A stretch of DNA of 64,000 bases, from the NCBI RefSeq assembly GCF_030272615.1, contig NC_081405.1, positions 309,163,374 through 309,227,373 on the forward strand, written 5' to 3'. The notes beneath the pieces were generated by a model. That model was not told the origin of the DNA and searched no databases. It was given only the letters and a program-made list of their open reading frames with translations. Origin of the DNA: Cryptomeria japonica. Its lineage: Eukaryota; Streptophyta; Pinopsida; Cupressales; Cupressaceae. Position numbers and translations under genes: made by a program. Shown in pieces: positions 61,141 to 64,000 of this stretch (its first letter is position 1; every line of letters starts with the position of its first letter).

Positions 61141-62850
61141 GATCATCTCCTCGAATATTATGGGGCTTAATCACCCCCACAAGAATGATCTCCTCTCTAA
61201 TCTAGTGAGGGATCATAAACCTAAGATTTTCCTCATTCAGGAAACTAAAATGCCTTCTGGAAAACTAGAGAAAATGAAGTTAGATATTTTTTAGGACTGT
61301 GGTATTCATTATTTTGATGTTGTGATTGTGTGTCCGGTGGTATTGCCTCCTTCTGGAATCTGGGACCTATCCAATATATGACTATCTTATCTATCTCTTA
61401 CCATGATACCCCCAGATTTACTAATTTGAAAGATGGTTCATCTAGGATCATTTCAAACATTTATGCTATGAATAGAAAAAATGCTAGGAAAGCCCTTTAG
61501 ATTTCTCTGATAAATGCTAGACAGCCTTTCCTGAATGAGAAGTGGATTTTGATGGGGGACTTTCATACTCCAGTTTCAAATGATGAGAAAAAGGGAGGGG
61601 CTCCAATCTCCGAAGATAGTAAGAAAAAAATATCTGACATGATTAACTCTTTGGGTTTAATGGATTTGGATCTTAATGGATCTAGATTTACTTGGTCAAA
61701 TAGGAATAGTGGATATGATATTAGTCAAGTAAAGTTAGATAGGGGGCTCCTTTCCCCTGACTATCTAATGAGATTTTCCTATTATCTTTTCTCTTTCAAG
61801 GATTGGCTCTGATCACTTTTCAATTATTTAGAGTATCTCCCCTCTCTCTAGAAGGAAAGCTTTTCCCTCCAAGTTTGAGAAGATGTGGACCCTAAATGCT
61901 GACCTATATGATAAAATCTTTGATTGGTGGGGTATTGATATCCAGGTAATGACTATGTATAGAGTGGTCAATAAATTATCTAATGTGAAATCCAATGTCT
62001 AGAAATCAAATAAATCTTCTTTTGGAAATATCTTGCAAAGGAAGGACTCTCTTAAAAGGGAACTTGATGATATTCAACAACAGATCCAAAATCTTGGTTA
62101 TGATCCTCATATCATGGATAAGGAAGTTGAAGTCCTCTCTAAAATTCATGATATCACATCTAAAGAAGAAGAATATTGGAAACAAAGGTCAAGAGCTAAA
62201 TGGCTCAAAATTGGGGATAGGAATACCAAGTTTTTCCATATGACAACTTTGAAACATAGAGCTTCCAATAGAATCAAGAGGATTTACATCAATAATCAAT
62301 GGGTTGATAAACAAGTGGAGATGAGTCAGGAGGTAATCATTTTTTTCTCCTACCTTCTGGCTGAAGAGGGACAAGTGGATGTGAGTGCTCAGGAGGATTT
62401 ACTTCGTGAGATTTCTAGTATCCTGTCCTAGGAGATGAACAAGGCATTTACCAGAATCCCTTCTTTTGAGGAAGTGAAAGTGAAAGTTTTCCCTTTTGAA
62501 GGAAACAAGTTCCTTGGTCGTGATGGCTTCCCCATGTTCTTTTTTCAAATGTTTTGGTAGATTATGGGTAGACATGTTGTGGATGCTACTAGAGATTTAT
62601 TGGTTCTCCCTCTCTTTTAAAGGAGCTCAACACCACTCTTCTTATGTAACCTGGTTTACAAAATCTTCAACAAAATTCTTATTTTTAAGTTGAAGAGAGT
62701 TCTTCTACTTTTGATCTCAAAGCATTAGAACTGTTTTGTTCCAGTGAGACAAATTTTGGATTCTATCAATATTGTTCATGAGAACATCCACTCACTCTCG
62801 GTCAATAAGAGACCTAGTTTTTATCTAAAGCTGGACTTTCCTAGGCTTAT
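61141..62850 (+). pseudogene. LINE ORF2: endonuclease and N-terminal RT
   Basis: Endonuclease blocks: SSNIMGLNHPHKNDLLSNL, IFLIQETKM, WILMGDFHTPVSNDEKKGG (61540-61600) and LDLNGSRFTWSNRNSGYD (61660-61720). A linker frame (62033-62431) carries the conserved WLKIGDRNTKFFHMTTLKHR. RT starts near 62440 (GNKFLGRDGFPMFFFQMFW, NLVYKIFNKILI, VPVRQILDSINIVHENIH) and stops at KLDFPR, just before the first catalytic Asp block would be complete, at the LTR insertion. Several frameshifts; not functional. Confidence 0.84.
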
Positions 62851-64000
62851 TGTAAAAACCCACCAAAATTGATTTCCACAAAAATTAAGTATTATTTTTT
62901 ATTTTTCATTATGTTTTATTCAATTGCATACTCTGGGCATCCATCCACTTAGGATTAGGCATTCATCCATTCGGGATGAGCTTCTAACCATACGGGTTAG
63001 GCAATTGTCCATACGGGACGTAATATTCCATCTATCCAATACGGGATAGGCATCTACCCATACAGGGTAGGCATCCATCCAAATGGGATAGGAGATGCTC
63101 TGGCCAGAGACTTAGACTCATCGGGACCATTCAGGTCCTGAGCCACTCACTAAGTACTACACTCTTCTAACAAGAATGCACTGAGGTCGCCGTCCTTGGG
63201 AGTAATTAAAAATAATACGAGCTTGAATTCCGCCTCAGAATTTGGCTTAAAGCCTCGGGATGTCAAGCGAATCCATATGGGATTCCTTTCGAGTATGCAT
63301 TGAATTAAATTGATTATCTTATTTTTTAATTAGGATTCTTACTCAACCAAGCCTAGACCCCACCCACGAACGCCTGAGTACGAGGGACAACTCCATCCCA
63401 AGACTGCCTACATACCTGCTTCGGCACGGGATCAAGGCGAAAAATATGTAGTTCTATTTTCTAATCTAAGGTTTGATGTAAATTGATTTGTGGGTACGCA
63501 ACCCTTTCTAGGGTCAGTGTCCCAGACAGTTTCTCTGCGGTTGCTACCCACGATGGTAGCGCTTAAGCGAAGGCTCAAAATGGCCTATTGCTTGTGGCCT
63601 AAACAAAATAACTAGACCCTAATACTTATCATGAGTGTCACCCAATTGCAAATCACCAATATCCCTTCGAGATGAAATAAATAAATAAAGAAAGTAAATT
63701 TCATGAGGGTATTTAACTTGACCATCCTTAAAAAGGGGTTTACTATGGTGTATCTCAACAGATGTGAAAATCATTTAAAAGTTATCTTATTAAATTATCA
63801 ATCCAAGAGGGATTACCCGCCCCTTGGATTTTAACTTCCAAATGTCCCTTATTACTCCCCGACGATTTATAGGGACGATGCCACAGACGTCGTTAATGCA
63901 GCTTTATTAGGCGTTAAGTGCAGTAGTTCAACACGACGACATTACCCGTAAGCATGACCTAGAGGCACCATATATACCGAACGCTGCTAGTTTTGGTTTT
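62851..64000. mobile_element. LTR element, left part, running off the window
   Basis: TGTAAAAACCC at 62851 follows directly on disrupted LINE coding sequence. About 1.1 kb of more GC-rich DNA follows without coding sequence. It includes GACTGCCTACATACC, GGGATCAAGGCG and ATGTAGTTCTA near 63400-63455, words I associate with LTRs or leaders of certain plant gypsy elements (Ogre/Retand-like). The candidate target duplication on this side is CTTAT (62846-62850). No internal region is reached, so strand and class remain tentative. Confidence 0.6.
62930..63110. repeat. Minisatellite of CATACGGGATAGGCATC-like units
   Basis: Seven units about 20-30 bp apart with the core CCATNCGGGATAGGCAT, degenerate, between 62935 and 63095. 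It lies within the LTR-like segment. Confidence 0.7.

Larger units (their letters stand above)
59517..62850 (+). mobile_element. L1-type LINE with ORF1 and 5' part of ORF2
   Basis: ORF1 (59517-61130) and ORF2 endonuclease plus early RT (61141-62850) run on the plus strand. The copy is cut at 62850, in the RT motif around KLDF, by an LTR element starting TGTAAAAACCC. Sequence relation to the LINE at 52263 is only at family level. Stops are spread over both ORFs. Confidence 0.82.

Overview
The window is nuclear DNA from a seed plant with a large, repeat-packed, AT-rich genome. A gymnosperm (conifer-type) genome is plausible, but that is inference. The evidence is one recognisable single-copy-type gene (an expansin-like B gene with plant GT-AG introns), dense and old plant retroelements (Ty3/gypsy, Ty1/copia, L1-type LINEs, a tRNA-derived SINE), a hAT transposon, tRNA-iMet-type primer binding sites, and one fixed 500-N assembly gap. 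Nothing bacterial, viral or organelle-coding is evident, apart from one GC-rich patch that may be organelle-derived.

Layout. 1-1624: no gene seen. 1625-5165: nearly complete LTR element on the minus strand with both LTRs, primer binding site, gag and protease, but no reverse transcriptase. 5180-8400: second gypsy gag/protease remnant (+). 9198-11361: left end of a hAT element (+) with a striking array of TTCGCC-type motifs every 42-44 bp, a TATA box and a broken transposase cut by the gap at 11362-11861. 12826-16266: LTR element without recognisable coding capacity, flanked by perfect 5-bp target duplications. 17294-19181 and 19640-20820: two LINE 3' ends. 20914-22488 and 24050-24990: decayed reading frames of a protein type I do not recognise, with a gypsy integrase tail between them.

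28002-29155 (minus): expansin-like B gene, five exons, with a TAG in exon 3. It is flanked by a diverged direct duplication (26581-27420 and 29541-30250). 31840-32290: GC-rich island of foreign composition. 33461-33700: fold-back repeat cluster. 34062-34325: copia LTR with primer site. 34767-41971: full-length copia-type element with 1.1-kb LTRs whose pol position is occupied by about 3 kb of unfamiliar coding-like sequence.

42548-43440: LINE ORF1 relic. 44238-52088: gypsy gag/protease element without pol, carrying a SINE insertion and a compound microsatellite, with a truncated 3' LTR. 52263-58560: LINE ORF2 split by a 1.77-kb insertion. 59517-62850: LINE ORF1 and ORF2, cut by a new LTR element that runs off the window at 64000.

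The only plausible host gene is the expansin-like gene. The rest is a nested graveyard of mobile elements. Several of these are gag-bearing elements lacking reverse transcriptase, which must have depended on partner elements. The most unusual signals are the phased motif array upstream of the hAT transposase, the unknown ORF in the copia element, and the expansin stop codon that coincides with a possible new splice donor.
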